Positions 34,989 through 44,228 are shown, counted from the stretch's first letter. The stretch: 64,000 nucleotides of DNA from Deltaproteobacteria bacterium (GCA_002719955.1 PBFW01000073.1:82429-146428); one strand, 5' to 3'. Translations and numbers: made by a program. Notes: a model not told the origin generated them from the letters alone.

Positions 34989-36692
34989 CTAGACGCCCGT
35001 GGTCGTCGAGTCGGGGGTATACACGCCAAAGACGTCGCGCAGGGCGTCGCACATTTCGCCATGGGTCGCGTAGGCCTTCACGGCCTCGATGCAGGGCGGC
35101 ACCAGATTCTCGCTGCCGCGTGCCGCATCGCGCAAACGATCGAGGCTCTTTTCGACAGCCGCGTTGTCGCGCCTTTCTCGCAGGCGCTTCAGCTTCTCGA
35201 TCTGCCGCCGCTCGACCTCCGGATCCGGGCGATGAATTTCGATGCTTCGCTCACCCTCTTCGCGGTTGGCGTGATTGACGCCCACCAGGACGCGCTCGCC
35301 CGTCTCAATGGCTCGGATGCGCTCGAATTGTTCCCGTGCCAATTCCTTCTGGAAATAGCCCGCCTTGATCGCCGCGAGCCCCCCCCCGATGGAGTCGATC
35401 TTCTCGAGCTCCGCGAAGACCGCCTCCTCTATGCGCTTGGTCATGCTCTCGACATAATAGGAGCCCGCGAAGGGATCGACGGTGTCGGCCACACCGCTCT
35501 CATGGGCCACGATATGCTGGATTCCCGCGCCCACCGCGATCGCTTCTTCCGTGGGCAGCGCGTGCGCTTCGTCATGCAGCGGCGTGTTCATCGCGTAGCC
35601 CCCATTGGCGGCGGCACAGGCGAGCATCTGGATTCCCAGGCGAGCGATATTATTCATCGGCTGCTGCAGCGTCAGCGACATCGTGCCGGGCGATCCCGTG
35701 ATCCGCAGCTTCATGGCCTCGGGATCCGTGGCCCCGTATTGTTCCTTCATGATGCGAGCCCAGATCTTTCGGTAGGCGCGCAATTTGCTCACACCCTCGA
35801 AAAAGTCCATGTCGATCCCGGTCACGAAGCTGAAATAGGGTGCCAGCGTATCGATGTCGAAGCCGCGCTCGAGCGCTGCATCGATATAGGATTTGGCGAT
35901 CGCGAAGCCATAGGCCAGCTCCTGTACGGGATTCGCGTAGGCGGCGTAGATCTGCGCGCTGACGACCGAGATGGGGATCCAGTTCGGATGGTTCTTGATC
36001 GTATACTCGATGGCATCGGTGGCGATGCGCAGACCATGATCGGGCGGATAGATATAGCGCCCCACGCAGGTGTACTCGACCAGGATCGCGTTGGGCATCT
36101 GCAGCGTGAAACAATCGGGATCGACCCCGCGCTTCTCGAGTGCGGCAATGATCATCGCCAGATTGATGGTCTGGGGACCGTTACAGATGGACGTGAGTCG
36201 CTCGAGCTTTTCGAAGGGGAGATCGAGCAGGGCCTCCATGTCTTCCAGCGAATCGAGGGCCACGCCCGCCCGGCCGACCTCGCCGGCAGCCAGCACGTGG
36301 TCGGAGTCGAAGCCGTTAGTGGTAGGCAGGTCGTATTCGAGAAAGAGTCCCGTGAGACCTCGATCCAACATATAGCGACCGCGCTCCGCCCAGTCTTCGC
36401 CGGTCCCGAAGCCCGTGACCTGCATCATGGTCCAGAGATCCGAGCGGTAACCGTTGGCCTCGGTGCCACGGGTAAAGGGGTACTCACCCGGGAAACCCAC
36501 GTCACGCGCGTAGTCGAAATCTGCCTCCTCGAGATCCAAGGGCGTGTAGAGACGCTTCACCGGCCATTTCATCGCCTGGGTCTTGAAGTCCTGCTTTCGC
36601 TCGGGCCGACTCTCGAGCTTGCGAGCGAGGGTATGGCCTTCCCACTCCGCGAGGCGTGCTCGCAGGGCCTGCTTGCTCTGTTCATCCTGCAT
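34989..36692 (-). CDS. Divergent B12-dependent acyl-CoA mutase large subunit
   Basis: A 567-residue TIM-barrel catalytic subunit of the methylmalonyl-CoA mutase family without its own B12 domain, the layout of HcmA (562 residues). Family marks are FPGEYPFTRG (67-76), GFGTGED (94-100), NGFDSDH (126-132), YIYPP (213-217) and VDPFAGSYYVE near 415. The specificity sites are unusual. Val92 replaces Tyr89 of methylmalonyl-CoA mutase (Ile90 in HcmA). Glu119 is at the site of HcmA Asp117 (Ala in methylmalonyl-CoA mutase). Val210 replaces Arg207 (Gln208 in HcmA). Gln247 replaces the conserved His244. A two-residue offset to HcmA fits all sites. It is therefore not a methylmalonyl-CoA mutase; the substrate is unknown. 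The start follows GGGAG. Confidence 0.92.
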   Translation of the reverse strand: MQDEQSKQALRARLAEWEGHTLARKLESRPERKQDFKTQAMKWPVKRLYTPLDLEEADFDYARDVGFPGEYPFTRGTEANGYRSDLWTMMQVTGFGTGEDWAERGRYMLDRGLTGLFLEYDLPTTNGFDSDHVLAAGEVGRAGVALDSLEDMEALLDLPFEKLERLTSICNGPQTINLAMIIAALEKRGVDPDCFTLQMPNAILVEYTCVGRYIYPPDHGLRIATDAIEYTIKNHPNWIPISVVSAQIYAAYANPVQELAYGFAIAKSYIDAALERGFDIDTLAPYFSFVTGIDMDFFEGVSKLRAYRKIWARIMKEQYGATDPEAMKLRITGSPGTMSLTLQQPMNNIARLGIQMLACAAANGGYAMNTPLHDEAHALPTEEAIAVGAGIQHIVAHESGVADTVDPFAGSYYVESMTKRIEEAVFAELEKIDSIGGGLAAIKAGYFQKELAREQFERIRAIETGERVLVGVNHANREEGERSIEIHRPDPEVERRQIEKLKRLRERRDNAAVEKSLDRLRDAARGSENLVPPCIEAVKAYATHGEMCDALRDVFGVYTPDSTTTGV

Positions 36693-36781
36693 ATTGCACT
36701 CCCGCAGCGACTGCTTCGCGCGCACTTCGACCGCCCGACCCGGATCAGCCTCGCGACCCGAAGAGCGACCCGATCACCTGT

Positions 36782-38182
36782 TCAGACTTCCCGCCCCTCG
36801 AGCCTCAGAATGGCTTTTCCACAGAATACACCCGTACTCGCTGCCGCATCCACGGTCACACTGTACTGAGGCTCCACGCAGTCTCCGACGAAGAAGAGAT
36901 TCTTCACCGACTTCGAACGATAGGGAATCTTCGGATACCAGGTGTGCTGGTAGTGCCACAGGGGATAATGCGAAGAGTAATGCTTCTTCTCGACCGCGGC
37001 GCCATAGCCCGGAAAGACCTCTTCGATGATCTCATCCATTTCCACTTTCAGGGTCTTCCGCACCTTCTTCCGCTCCTCTTCATCGATGGGAAGAACCCGG
37101 CTCGCGAAGATCAATTGCTTGCCCGGGGGCGCGTACCACGAGAAGGCATTGGAAAGCGCCCAGATCATCAGGAGATTGCTGCCCGTTTCGGGATCGACGA
37201 CGGAGACCGGATGGGGCTCTTCCGTGATCGGGTGCTTCATCTCCGCATAGACGGTGAAGTCGTGAAAAGCGACGGAGCGGAAGCTGTCGACCGAAACCTG
37301 GACCTCGGGCGGAACCTCCTGAAACATTTTCGGGATATCCAGGAAGCTGCCATTGACGATCACCTTCTGGGCGCCCACCTCGCGCACGACTCCGCCCTCG
37401 TCGCGCACGCGCACGCCACGAGATTCGCCGTCTTCGACGATCACTTCGACGACCTCACAGCCCAACGCGAGTTCTCCACCATCGCGCTCCATCGCGGTGG
37501 CGAAGGGTCTAACCAGGCCTTCGACGTAATCGGGCTTGAAGGCGACACAATGCGCCTCGGTCATCCACCAGAATCGAAAGATGCTGAGGAGGCCACCGGC
37601 CGACAGGTGTTTCATCGCCTCGTCCGATTCACACATGGTCGAGTTCGCTGCGATCGAAGCGAAGAACCCCACCACCACGGGATCCGTACTCAGCTTGTCC
37701 TTCCAGTCGTAGAAGGGAATATTCGCAAGCGGCTCACAGAAGAGTTCTTCGTAGGGGATCGATCCCGCATAATTCAACGCGCGAATGAACTCCTGCCGCG
37801 TGGCCTCCGGAAGCGGTGTCGGGAAGAGGCTCTCGTAATACGAAAGGAGCGACGAGGCGGATGAGCAGCGCGGCGCGATTTCGAAGCCCTTGCCCGTCCC
37901 CCGGTAGTAGAGGCAGGGCTCCGGAATCTCATAGAAACTGACGTCGGCGTCGAGCTCACGAGCGGCTTTATACCAGGCACCACCTCCCCAACCCTGGCCG
38001 AAGGTTACCCAATGCTCGAAACCCGTGAAGCCCGGGGAGGTCTTGTCGAGCTTCATCCGCCCGCCGACCCGGTCGGCTTTCTCGATGACCAGGGTATCGA
38101 GGCCCCCGGACGCCAGATAAGCGCCACAGATGACACCGCCGATCCCCGCGCCGACGACGACCGCGTCGTATTCATCCTTCAT
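36782..38182 (-). CDS. CrtI/phytoene-dehydrogenase-like FAD oxidoreductase
   Basis: A 466-residue flavoprotein. The N-terminal FAD fold is VVVGAGIGGVICGAYLA with the acid-ended strand DTLVIEKADRVGGRM (about 5-45). The C-terminal FAD contact is NLFFVGDCVEPQYSVTVDAA. This is the layout of the phytoene desaturase/retinol saturase/monoamine oxidase group, which desaturates, saturates or isomerises isoprenoid-like chains. GGAAGGA eight bases before the ATG at 38182 sets the start. It is 89 bases upstream of the mutase large-subunit gene, on the same strand, and so likely belongs to the same transcript. A hydrophobic substrate upstream of the CoA-linked steps is plausible. Confidence 0.88.
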   Translation of the reverse strand: MKDEYDAVVVGAGIGGVICGAYLASGGLDTLVIEKADRVGGRMKLDKTSPGFTGFEHWVTFGQGWGGGAWYKAARELDADVSFYEIPEPCLYYRGTGKGFEIAPRCSSASSLLSYYESLFPTPLPEATRQEFIRALNYAGSIPYEELFCEPLANIPFYDWKDKLSTDPVVVGFFASIAANSTMCESDEAMKHLSAGGLLSIFRFWWMTEAHCVAFKPDYVEGLVRPFATAMERDGGELALGCEVVEVIVEDGESRGVRVRDEGGVVREVGAQKVIVNGSFLDIPKMFQEVPPEVQVSVDSFRSVAFHDFTVYAEMKHPITEEPHPVSVVDPETGSNLLMIWALSNAFSWYAPPGKQLIFASRVLPIDEEERKKVRKTLKVEMDEIIEEVFPGYGAAVEKKHYSSHYPLWHYQHTWYPKIPYRSKSVKNLFFVGDCVEPQYSVTVDAAASTGVFCGKAILRLEGREV

Positions 38183-38331
38183 GACTCGCTTCCTTCCGCC
38201 CGCGGTATGTGCACCGAGGGGGTCCCTTCCCCGATGATCTCCCGAAGATCCACTCGCATTCCCCGATCCTCGACGGGCCCCTCGAAGGATTTCACCGTTG
38301 CAATCCTGACAAGCCCGAGAAGCAACCGGCA

Positions 38332-39126
38332 TCAAAGGTCGAAGAGATCTGCATTTCCCCTACGACCCGCCGTCCAACCGCCATCGACGACAAGCGTGGC
38401 ACCCGTCACGAAGGAGGCCTCATCAGACGCGAGGAAGAGGATCGCATTCGCGATCTCCTCGGGCTGACCACAGCGACGCATCAGATGATTATTGACGAAC
38501 TGCTCCCTCATCTCGACCAGGGGACCCTCGGTCGCCTTGGTCACGGCCTCCACCATGGGCGTTTCGATCAGACCCGGACAGACGGAGTTCACACGAATGC
38601 CACGATGGGTCAGGTCGACCGCAAGGCTCCGATTCAGCTGTACGACGCCCCCCTTGGAAGCGGCGTAGGGGGATGAGTTCTCACTCGCCACCAACCCCTC
38701 GACGCTCGCGATATTCACGATCGCCCCCCCGCCCCGGGACAAGATCGGTGCGACGGCGTGCTTGCACATCAAGAAGGTGCCCTTGAGGTTGATGTTGACG
38801 ATGCGATCCCATTCGCCTTCCTCGATCGATTCGAGCGGCCCCCCGCCGGCCACACCGGCCGCATTGACCAAGATGTCGAAGCCCGCATGCCGCTCGGCGA
38901 TCTCCGCGACGGCGGCTTTGACCTCGGTCTCCGAGGAAACGCTCGCGCTGTGAAAACTCGCCGCGGGCGCGAGTTCCTCGACGCGCTTCCATCTCGCCGC
39001 ATCGGGTTGCTGGATATCGAGGCCGGCGACCACAGCTCCCTCTCCCGCGAAACATTGGGCTGTGGCCGCGCCGATGCCACTGGCGGCCCCGGTCACGAGC
39101 GCGATTCTTCCGGAAAGGCGTCCCAT
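38332..39126 (-). CDS. Short-chain dehydrogenase/reductase
   Basis: A 264-residue classical SDR. It has the TGAASGIG cofactor motif (12-19), the NAAGVAG strand, the catalytic Ser in VNIASVEG and the Y-A-A-S-K active site, followed by VNSVCPGLIETPM. Asp in AGLDIQQ after the second strand points to NAD(H) preference. AAGAGGAGG five bases before the ATG fixes the start, and a candidate extended -10 lies just upstream at 39151-39160. It is the first gene of the minus-strand run that continues with the CrtI-like flavoprotein and the mutase genes. A role as hydroxy-acyl or alcohol dehydrogenase in the same pathway is likely. Confidence 0.93.
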   Translation of the reverse strand: MGRLSGRIALVTGAASGIGAATAQCFAGEGAVVAGLDIQQPDAARWKRVEELAPAASFHSASVSSETEVKAAVAEIAERHAGFDILVNAAGVAGGGPLESIEEGEWDRIVNINLKGTFLMCKHAVAPILSRGGGAIVNIASVEGLVASENSSPYAASKGGVVQLNRSLAVDLTHRGIRVNSVCPGLIETPMVEAVTKATEGPLVEMREQFVNNHLMRRCGQPEEIANAILFLASDEASFVTGATLVVDGGWTAGRRGNADLFDL

Positions 39127-39150
39127 CGAGTCCTCCTCTTGATGTGATCG

Positions 39151-39160
39151 ACTATATCAC
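39151..39160 (-). promoter_or_regulatory. Candidate extended -10 promoter of SDR-mutase operon
   Basis: On the minus strand this reads GTGATATAGT, ending 25 bases before the SDR ATG at 39126. It shares the GTGATA-N3-T form with the sites at 13052 and 17920 and would leave a short leader holding the AAGAGGAGG ribosome site. Confidence 0.35.
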
Positions 39161-39248
39161 GCGAGCGGGCCCGGCTAGAGGGAAGTGCATCGCCTACTTT
39201 CAGGGTCTCCATCCATCCGACCCCGAATCAGCCCGAGGAACCAGGAAT

Positions 39249-40343
39249 ATGCCTACGACAAGACTGCAGGACGATGCGAAGGAAATCTGGGAACAATTCT
39301 GCGAAGAGCTCAAGGGAGCGGGCGCCCAGCTGATCAGGGAAGATCTGCCCCTGGACGAACTCGATGCCGCCGAGGGGTTGCGATATCTGTCCAGACTCCT
39401 GCGCACCGGCCTCGAAAGAAATGTCGAGGGAGCCGACCCGGCTCATCCCTATCTCCACGTTCTCTGCAATGATCGAATCAAGGGGTTCGGCGGTGATAAC
39501 CCCGACACTCTCTATTACGGCGCGGCGCTGAGCGACGAATACGAATATTGCTTGCGGGGCGATTTCAGCAGCTGCTCGTATTTCAGCGTGATCGCAACCG
39601 GGCAGGAAGCGGACGGTTCGAATTGCGTGACCGGCAGTGTGGACAGCAGCTCCCTACCCGTAGCCCAGACGGGCCCGGTCGAAATCTTCATCCGTGCAGC
39701 CGCGACGACTTCGAGCGGGGAAGCCGGTGCCGAGACACTCACGACCGATGCCCGAACGCAGAGCCTGCTCGTGCGCTGCACCTTCGACAATGCCCTGGAC
39801 AAGAGGCTCGAGATTTCATTCGCCCGGGTGGCATCATCGGGAGAAGTGGTGGAATGCCGCTTTGGTTCGACCGCGGAGGGGTTGATCGATACGGCACGAT
39901 TCGTCCAGACCTCAGCCCAACACTGGACGGACCGCTCCGCCGGAATGCGCCCGGATTTCAATCAGCTTCCACTGCAAGATCCTGAACGCATGCGAGCCAT
40001 GGGCGGCGACCCGAATATCTTCTACTACAATACGGCCTGGACGCTCGCTGAGGATGAGTCATGGGTGATCCATCTCCCGACGATTCCGGACTGCACGACA
40101 TGGGGCTTCCAGATCAACAACCTCTGGACGGAATCCCTCGACTACACCCAGGCGCCCGTCCATCTCAACAAGAGCACCGCCCATTATGACGCCGACGGCA
40201 GCGTCACGATCGTCGTCTCAGAGCGAGACCCCGGACGGCCGAATTGGTTGAGGACCATGGGACATCGATCGGGCACGGCCAACCTGCGGCTGATGGGCGC
40301 CCGCGAACCGCTGGTAGCGAATACGAAGGTGGTGAGAGAATAG
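39249..40343 (+). CDS. DUF1214-like domain protein
   Basis: A 364-residue protein without signal peptide or membrane segment. The middle (about 60-250) is beta-rich, with NPDTLYYGAALSDEYEYCL and GPVEIFIRAA. The C-terminal part (about 255-364) has the run WVIHLPTIPDCTTWGFQINN LW, then NLWTESLDY and NLRLMGAREPLV, which resembles the DUF1214 domain found beside DUF1254 proteins. No catalytic motif stands out and no reaction is established. I use the ATG at 39249, after CCAGGA, rather than an upstream GTG at 39144. It stands divergent from the SDR gene and ends only 16 bases from the convergent CoA-transferase gene. Confidence 0.75.
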   Translation: MPTTRLQDDAKEIWEQFCEELKGAGAQLIREDLPLDELDAAEGLRYLSRLLRTGLERNVEGADPAHPYLHVLCNDRIKGFGGDNPDTLYYGAALSDEYEYCLRGDFSSCSYFSVIATGQEADGSNCVTGSVDSSSLPVAQTGPVEIFIRAAATTSSGEAGAETLTTDARTQSLLVRCTFDNALDKRLEISFARVASSGEVVECRFGSTAEGLIDTARFVQTSAQHWTDRSAGMRPDFNQLPLQDPERMRAMGGDPNIFYYNTAWTLAEDESWVIHLPTIPDCTTWGFQINNLWTESLDYTQAPVHLNKSTAHYDADGSVTIVVSERDPGRPNWLRTMGHRSGTANLRLMGAREPLVANTKVVRE

Positions 40344-40359
40344 TTCCGCACCGCGAGTT

Positions 40360-42627
40360 CTATTTCCCGATCACGAGCCCCTTCACCTCGAGCGCTTCGT
40401 AGAGCGCCCGGTCGACTCCGATCTCCTCGCAGATCTCGCGGCTGTGCTCCCCCAACACGGGTGAGGCCCGGTCGAGACTCGGTGGCAGATCACCCATATT
40501 CCACAGGGATCCGATCTGCTCGACCTCGCCCCAGCTGGCGTGGGGATAGCGGGCGATCAGACCGGCCTCCTCGGAGCCCCTCGAGGAATAGAAGGCATCC
40601 ATCTGATCCAACCGCAGCGGAGCGACGGGAACGCCAGCTTGCTCGAGCGTCCACAGCAGCGGTTCCTGCGCGAGCGAACCAATCGCCGCTTCGAGTCCTT
40701 CGGGCGTGTCGACGCCCACTGCCCCGAGAAAGGCGCGCTGCTCTTCTTCGGACTCCGCCACGACGGCAATCCAGCGCTTGTCCCCACATTCGAAGATGCG
40801 GTGATAGGCGGAAACGCCCATCTGATTGGAGTCGAGTTTGGGATAGGGGGCGAGTTCTCCATCCGGACCGACATAGGTCTCGCTGGTCGTCAGGATGCTC
40901 GCGCCCAGAAGGGAGGCAGTACAGAATTGCGGCGTCCCCGTCGCTCGCTGGTGGTAGACCGCCAGCAACGTTGCCGTCAGCGAAGCCAGGGCATTCTGGT
41001 GGTCCATCATGCCAAAGCGATGCCACATCGGTCGATTGCCCTCTCCCGCCCCCTCGTATTCCCAGCCCGAAGCGGCCTGGAAGAGCTGATCGAATCCGGG
41101 CCAATCCGCGCGCGGCCCCTTCGGGCCATACGAACTCGTATGGCAATAGATCAGATCCGGATTGAGTTCCTTGAAGGAGTCGTAGTCGATTCGCAATCGA
41201 CGTGCGGCCGGATACCTCAGATTGTGATGCACCACGTCGGCCCACTTCGCCAGTTTCTCGACGATCGGCCGCGTTTCGGAGTCCTTCAGATTCAGGGCGA
41301 TGTCGCGCTTTCCCCGCTGACAGCCCGAAAAGACGCGTTCGACGCTGAAGCGCATCATGTCACCCGTCGTCGCCTCGAGCTTGATCACCTCTGCCCCGAG
41401 ATCTGCCATCAACATGGTGGCGAGGGGGCCCGCCAGAAAATTGCCGAAATCGAGCACCTTGAGCCCCGCCAAAGGCGGCTTGCCCGAAGATGAACCGCAC
41501 ACCGCGAAGCCGGCTCGCGGTGTCTCGGCGAAGATCTCCTCATTGTGTTGACCGAGCGTCGGGGCGGGACCTTGGACACGAGCGTCGGGAGTGGTGCTAT
41601 AGGGATGTCCGGGCTGACGCGTCCTGCCGTGCTCGGGATCATCGATATCCACGACATAATCGTTAAAATTCGCCTGCTCGTCGAAGTAGAGCTCGCCCAG
41701 GGCCAGGCAGGGCTGAACGGGAACATCGCTCGCCCACAGGGTCTCGAGCCAGGCCTGGCGCGGCTTCGACTCGAGGGCTTCGACGTTGGCACCGAAGTTG
41801 GGAAAGGACATGCCCATCTGCCCGGCTTCATGTCTCGCATTGGCGCGCTCGACGCCCTCCTCCCCCATCTCGGCGAAGGCCTCTCGCATCAGCGGTGATG
41901 CATCGGGATTCGCCATCAGGTGGATCCATTGGCCATCCCCGCAACGGAAAAGCGAATCACCGGCGTTCTTCGGCATGCCGCGCGCGAAACTCTGGGTGGG
42001 TCGCTCCGCCGTCGCCCAATGCATCGTCATCGGGATCAGCGCGCCCTGCAGCAGGCTCGTGTGTGCGGGCCCGCCGACGCCGTCCCGCTGGCGCGCGATC
42101 AGGCGCGCGACGATCCCCGCCGCAGCGAGATGCCAGGCTCCGATCGAACACAGGGGAATGCGAAGAAAGGTGGGGCCTTCGCGGGAGACCGCCTGCTGCT
42201 CGTCCAGGATTCCCGCACGCGCAAGCACGAGCGTATCCTTCGCGGGTCGATCTGCGTCGGGATGCGAGACCGGAAACGCGGGAACGCTGCAGACGATGAG
42301 CTGCGGATGGCGCGCGCCGAGCGTCGCATCGTCGAGCCCCTTCTCCGCAGCTGCTTTCGGGCCCTTGTCGTGAATCAGAACGTCCGCGCTCCGAAGCAAT
42401 TTTTCGAGGCTGGCGCGCCCTTCTTCGGTCTCGAGATTCAGCACCAGGCTGCGTTTGCTGCGATTCCAGACGGCAAAGCCCGACTTCGCACGGGTGGGAT
42501 CCCCCCCCGGTCCTTCGACCTTGATCACGTCGGCACCCGACTCCGCCAACATCATGGCCGCAACTGGTCCCGCCATTCCCTGGGCGAGCTCGATGATCCG
42601 AATGCCGTCGAGGATCTGGTCGCTCAT
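40360..42627 (-). CDS. Tandem-domain class III CoA-transferase homologue lacking catalytic Asp
   Basis: A 755-residue double-unit CaiB/BaiF-family protein. The first half opens LDGIRIIELAQGMAGPVAA with SGADVIKVEGPGGD. The second opens LAGLKVLDFGNFLAGPLAT with LGAEVIKLEATTGD. Unlike the other three tandem proteins in the window, neither half shows the catalytic Asp: the matching segments read GGPAHTSLLQGA and PQFCTASLLGAS. The fold seems complete, so it may be a CoA-binding or isomerase-like relative, or use another residue. GGAAGG eight bases before the ATG at 42627 sets the start. A GPH-type transporter gene and a P450 gene lie upstream on the same strand, forming a likely operon. Confidence 0.88.
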   Translation of the reverse strand: MSDQILDGIRIIELAQGMAGPVAAMMLAESGADVIKVEGPGGDPTRAKSGFAVWNRSKRSLVLNLETEEGRASLEKLLRSADVLIHDKGPKAAAEKGLDDATLGARHPQLIVCSVPAFPVSHPDADRPAKDTLVLARAGILDEQQAVSREGPTFLRIPLCSIGAWHLAAAGIVARLIARQRDGVGGPAHTSLLQGALIPMTMHWATAERPTQSFARGMPKNAGDSLFRCGDGQWIHLMANPDASPLMREAFAEMGEEGVERANARHEAGQMGMSFPNFGANVEALESKPRQAWLETLWASDVPVQPCLALGELYFDEQANFNDYVVDIDDPEHGRTRQPGHPYSTTPDARVQGPAPTLGQHNEEIFAETPRAGFAVCGSSSGKPPLAGLKVLDFGNFLAGPLATMLMADLGAEVIKLEATTGDMMRFSVERVFSGCQRGKRDIALNLKDSETRPIVEKLAKWADVVHHNLRYPAARRLRIDYDSFKELNPDLIYCHTSSYGPKGPRADWPGFDQLFQAASGWEYEGAGEGNRPMWHRFGMMDHQNALASLTATLLAVYHQRATGTPQFCTASLLGASILTTSETYVGPDGELAPYPKLDSNQMGVSAYHRIFECGDKRWIAVVAESEEEQRAFLGAVGVDTPEGLEAAIGSLAQEPLLWTLEQAGVPVAPLRLDQMDAFYSSRGSEEAGLIARYPHASWGEVEQIGSLWNMGDLPPSLDRASPVLGEHSREICEEIGVDRALYEALEVKGLVIGK

Positions 42628-42720
42628 TCTCAAAACCTTCCGCCGTGGTCCGAACCCAGACTCGTGCGTCGTCCTGCAGACGTCAAGTTGGATCCCTCCC
42701 CGCAAGGCCCTGCTTCATGC

Positions 42721-44118
42721 TCAATCAGCCCGCCCTCGCGCGTCGAGCTCGGCCCGTACGGCCGCATGTTCGGCCTCGTTCAATCTGAAGCGGGAGAGCA
42801 GATAGGCGCCTGCGGCGTAGGCCGCAGCGGGGAGCGCACCGTAGAGCAGCAGGATCGTCCACTTCGTGGCCTCTGTCTGTTCGACATTCGGTTCGAATCC
42901 GACCGTCTGCAAGGCGAAGCCCACAAAGATTCCACACAGACCGCCCGCGCTCTTATAAACGAAGGTCCACGCCGCGAGGTAGGACCCCTCCCTTCGTTCG
43001 CCTGATTGGAGTTCGTCCCAGTCGATGACGTCGCCCTTGATCGAGGGACCAACGACCTGCGCAACACCCGCGGTGGTTCCCTGGACGATCGAAATCGCAC
43101 ACCAAAACACGATCGTGCCCTCGCCCAAAAAGGAATGGAGCAGGTACGCGATCGAGGCGACGATCGTGGAATAGAACCAAAGACGCCTCTTCCCGAGCCG
43201 CTTCGAAACCCGAATCCAGAGTGGAGCCACAATGAAAGACGGGACGATATGAAGCATCAGCACAATCAGGTAGAAAGTCGCAGGTGCCTTGACGACATAT
43301 TCCGTCACGTAGAGCGAGAGGATTCCGGAGGTCGCCAGACCAAAGGACTCGATTCCGTACATCGTCAGGAGCAGGCGAGCGTGCGGATTGCGAAAGATAT
43401 CCCAGAAGGCCTGAGTCAGATTCTCGCCACCGCGGCCCTGATAGTCGGCGCGTTCTCTCAAACGACTGATTCCGATCGCGGTCAGACAAGCGGCCAGGAT
43501 CGAGAGCGCCACGGCGAGCATCGGCGCGACCGACCGCGGGTCTTCCGCCCGTACCAGCGTAAAAAACGCTCCGAGACCCACGAGGAGTCCAGCGCCATTC
43601 ATCAGCTGACGCAGACCGAAGATCCGCGTGCGCTCGTGGTGCTCATTCGTCATCTCGACGCCGAGCGCGTAATGCGGAACGCTGAACATCGTCTGGGCGG
43701 TCGAGAAGAGAACCAGCCCGACGCCGATCCAGAGTGGGATCGCGGGCCCGACCAGGAACTCCGGAGGCGCCCAGAGCATCATGAAAGCGAGGCTCGTGGC
43801 GGGAATCGAGGCGAAGATCCAGGAGCGCCGTCGGCCCAATCGGGAGTGGGTGCGATCGGACATCCGCCCGATCAGCGGATCGGAAACGGCATCCCAGATC
43901 CGACCCGCCCCGTAGATCAATCCCATCACACCCGGCGCGATCAGCAAAACGTCGGTCGCGTATTTGAACAGATAGAGCGCGTTGAGAAAGACCATGGCCG
44001 TCACACCGATGCTCGCAATGCTGAACGAGACGATCGGAGCGAGCCGAAGCCCATGCTCGGGCGGCTTGCCAGTCGGATGGTGGGTCGGGGAGGGATTCGG
44101 CAAGGAACTCGTCGTCAA
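42721..44118 (-). CDS. GPH-family (MFS_2) sodium/cation symporter
   Basis: A 465-residue integral membrane protein with about twelve hydrophobic segments, of the glycoside-pentoside-hexuronide:cation symporter branch of MFS. The diagnostic segment after helix 2, DAVSDPLIGRMSDRTHSR then GRRRSWIF, is intact, as is the late IKGDVIDWDELQSGERREGS. The start used is a TTG with no clear ribosome site, so the N-terminus is uncertain; the first 25 residues are polar and may not all be translated. The genes of a P450 (upstream) and a CoA-transferase (downstream) flank it on the same strand. Uptake of a sugar-conjugated, steroid-like or other organic substrate is possible. Confidence 0.9.
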   Translation of the reverse strand: MTTSSLPNPSPTHHPTGKPPEHGLRLAPIVSFSIASIGVTAMVFLNALYLFKYATDVLLIAPGVMGLIYGAGRIWDAVSDPLIGRMSDRTHSRLGRRRSWIFASIPATSLAFMMLWAPPEFLVGPAIPLWIGVGLVLFSTAQTMFSVPHYALGVEMTNEHHERTRIFGLRQLMNGAGLLVGLGAFFTLVRAEDPRSVAPMLAVALSILAACLTAIGISRLRERADYQGRGGENLTQAFWDIFRNPHARLLLTMYGIESFGLATSGILSLYVTEYVVKAPATFYLIVLMLHIVPSFIVAPLWIRVSKRLGKRRLWFYSTIVASIAYLLHSFLGEGTIVFWCAISIVQGTTAGVAQVVGPSIKGDVIDWDELQSGERREGSYLAAWTFVYKSAGGLCGIFVGFALQTVGFEPNVEQTEATKWTILLLYGALPAAAYAAGAYLLSRFRLNEAEHAAVRAELDARGRAD

Positions 44119-44228
44119 TCAATCACACACGTCATGAATAGATAGGACCCCATCTGATGGGTTCAGACAAGGAACAATCTTCGCAAATCTAGGACGGAGG
44201 CGGGCTTGCACGCCCCATGCAAGCGCCC

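Noticed and set aside
34989..36692. Calling the mutase a methylmalonyl-CoA mutase
   Set aside because: The positions equal to Tyr89, Arg207 and His244 are Val, Val and Gln, so the usual name would mislead.
34917..36869. 650-codon open frame antisense to the mutase gene
   Set aside because: It mirrors the codon pattern of the GC-rich mutase gene, has no family likeness and no ribosome site; the minus-strand mutase is certain.
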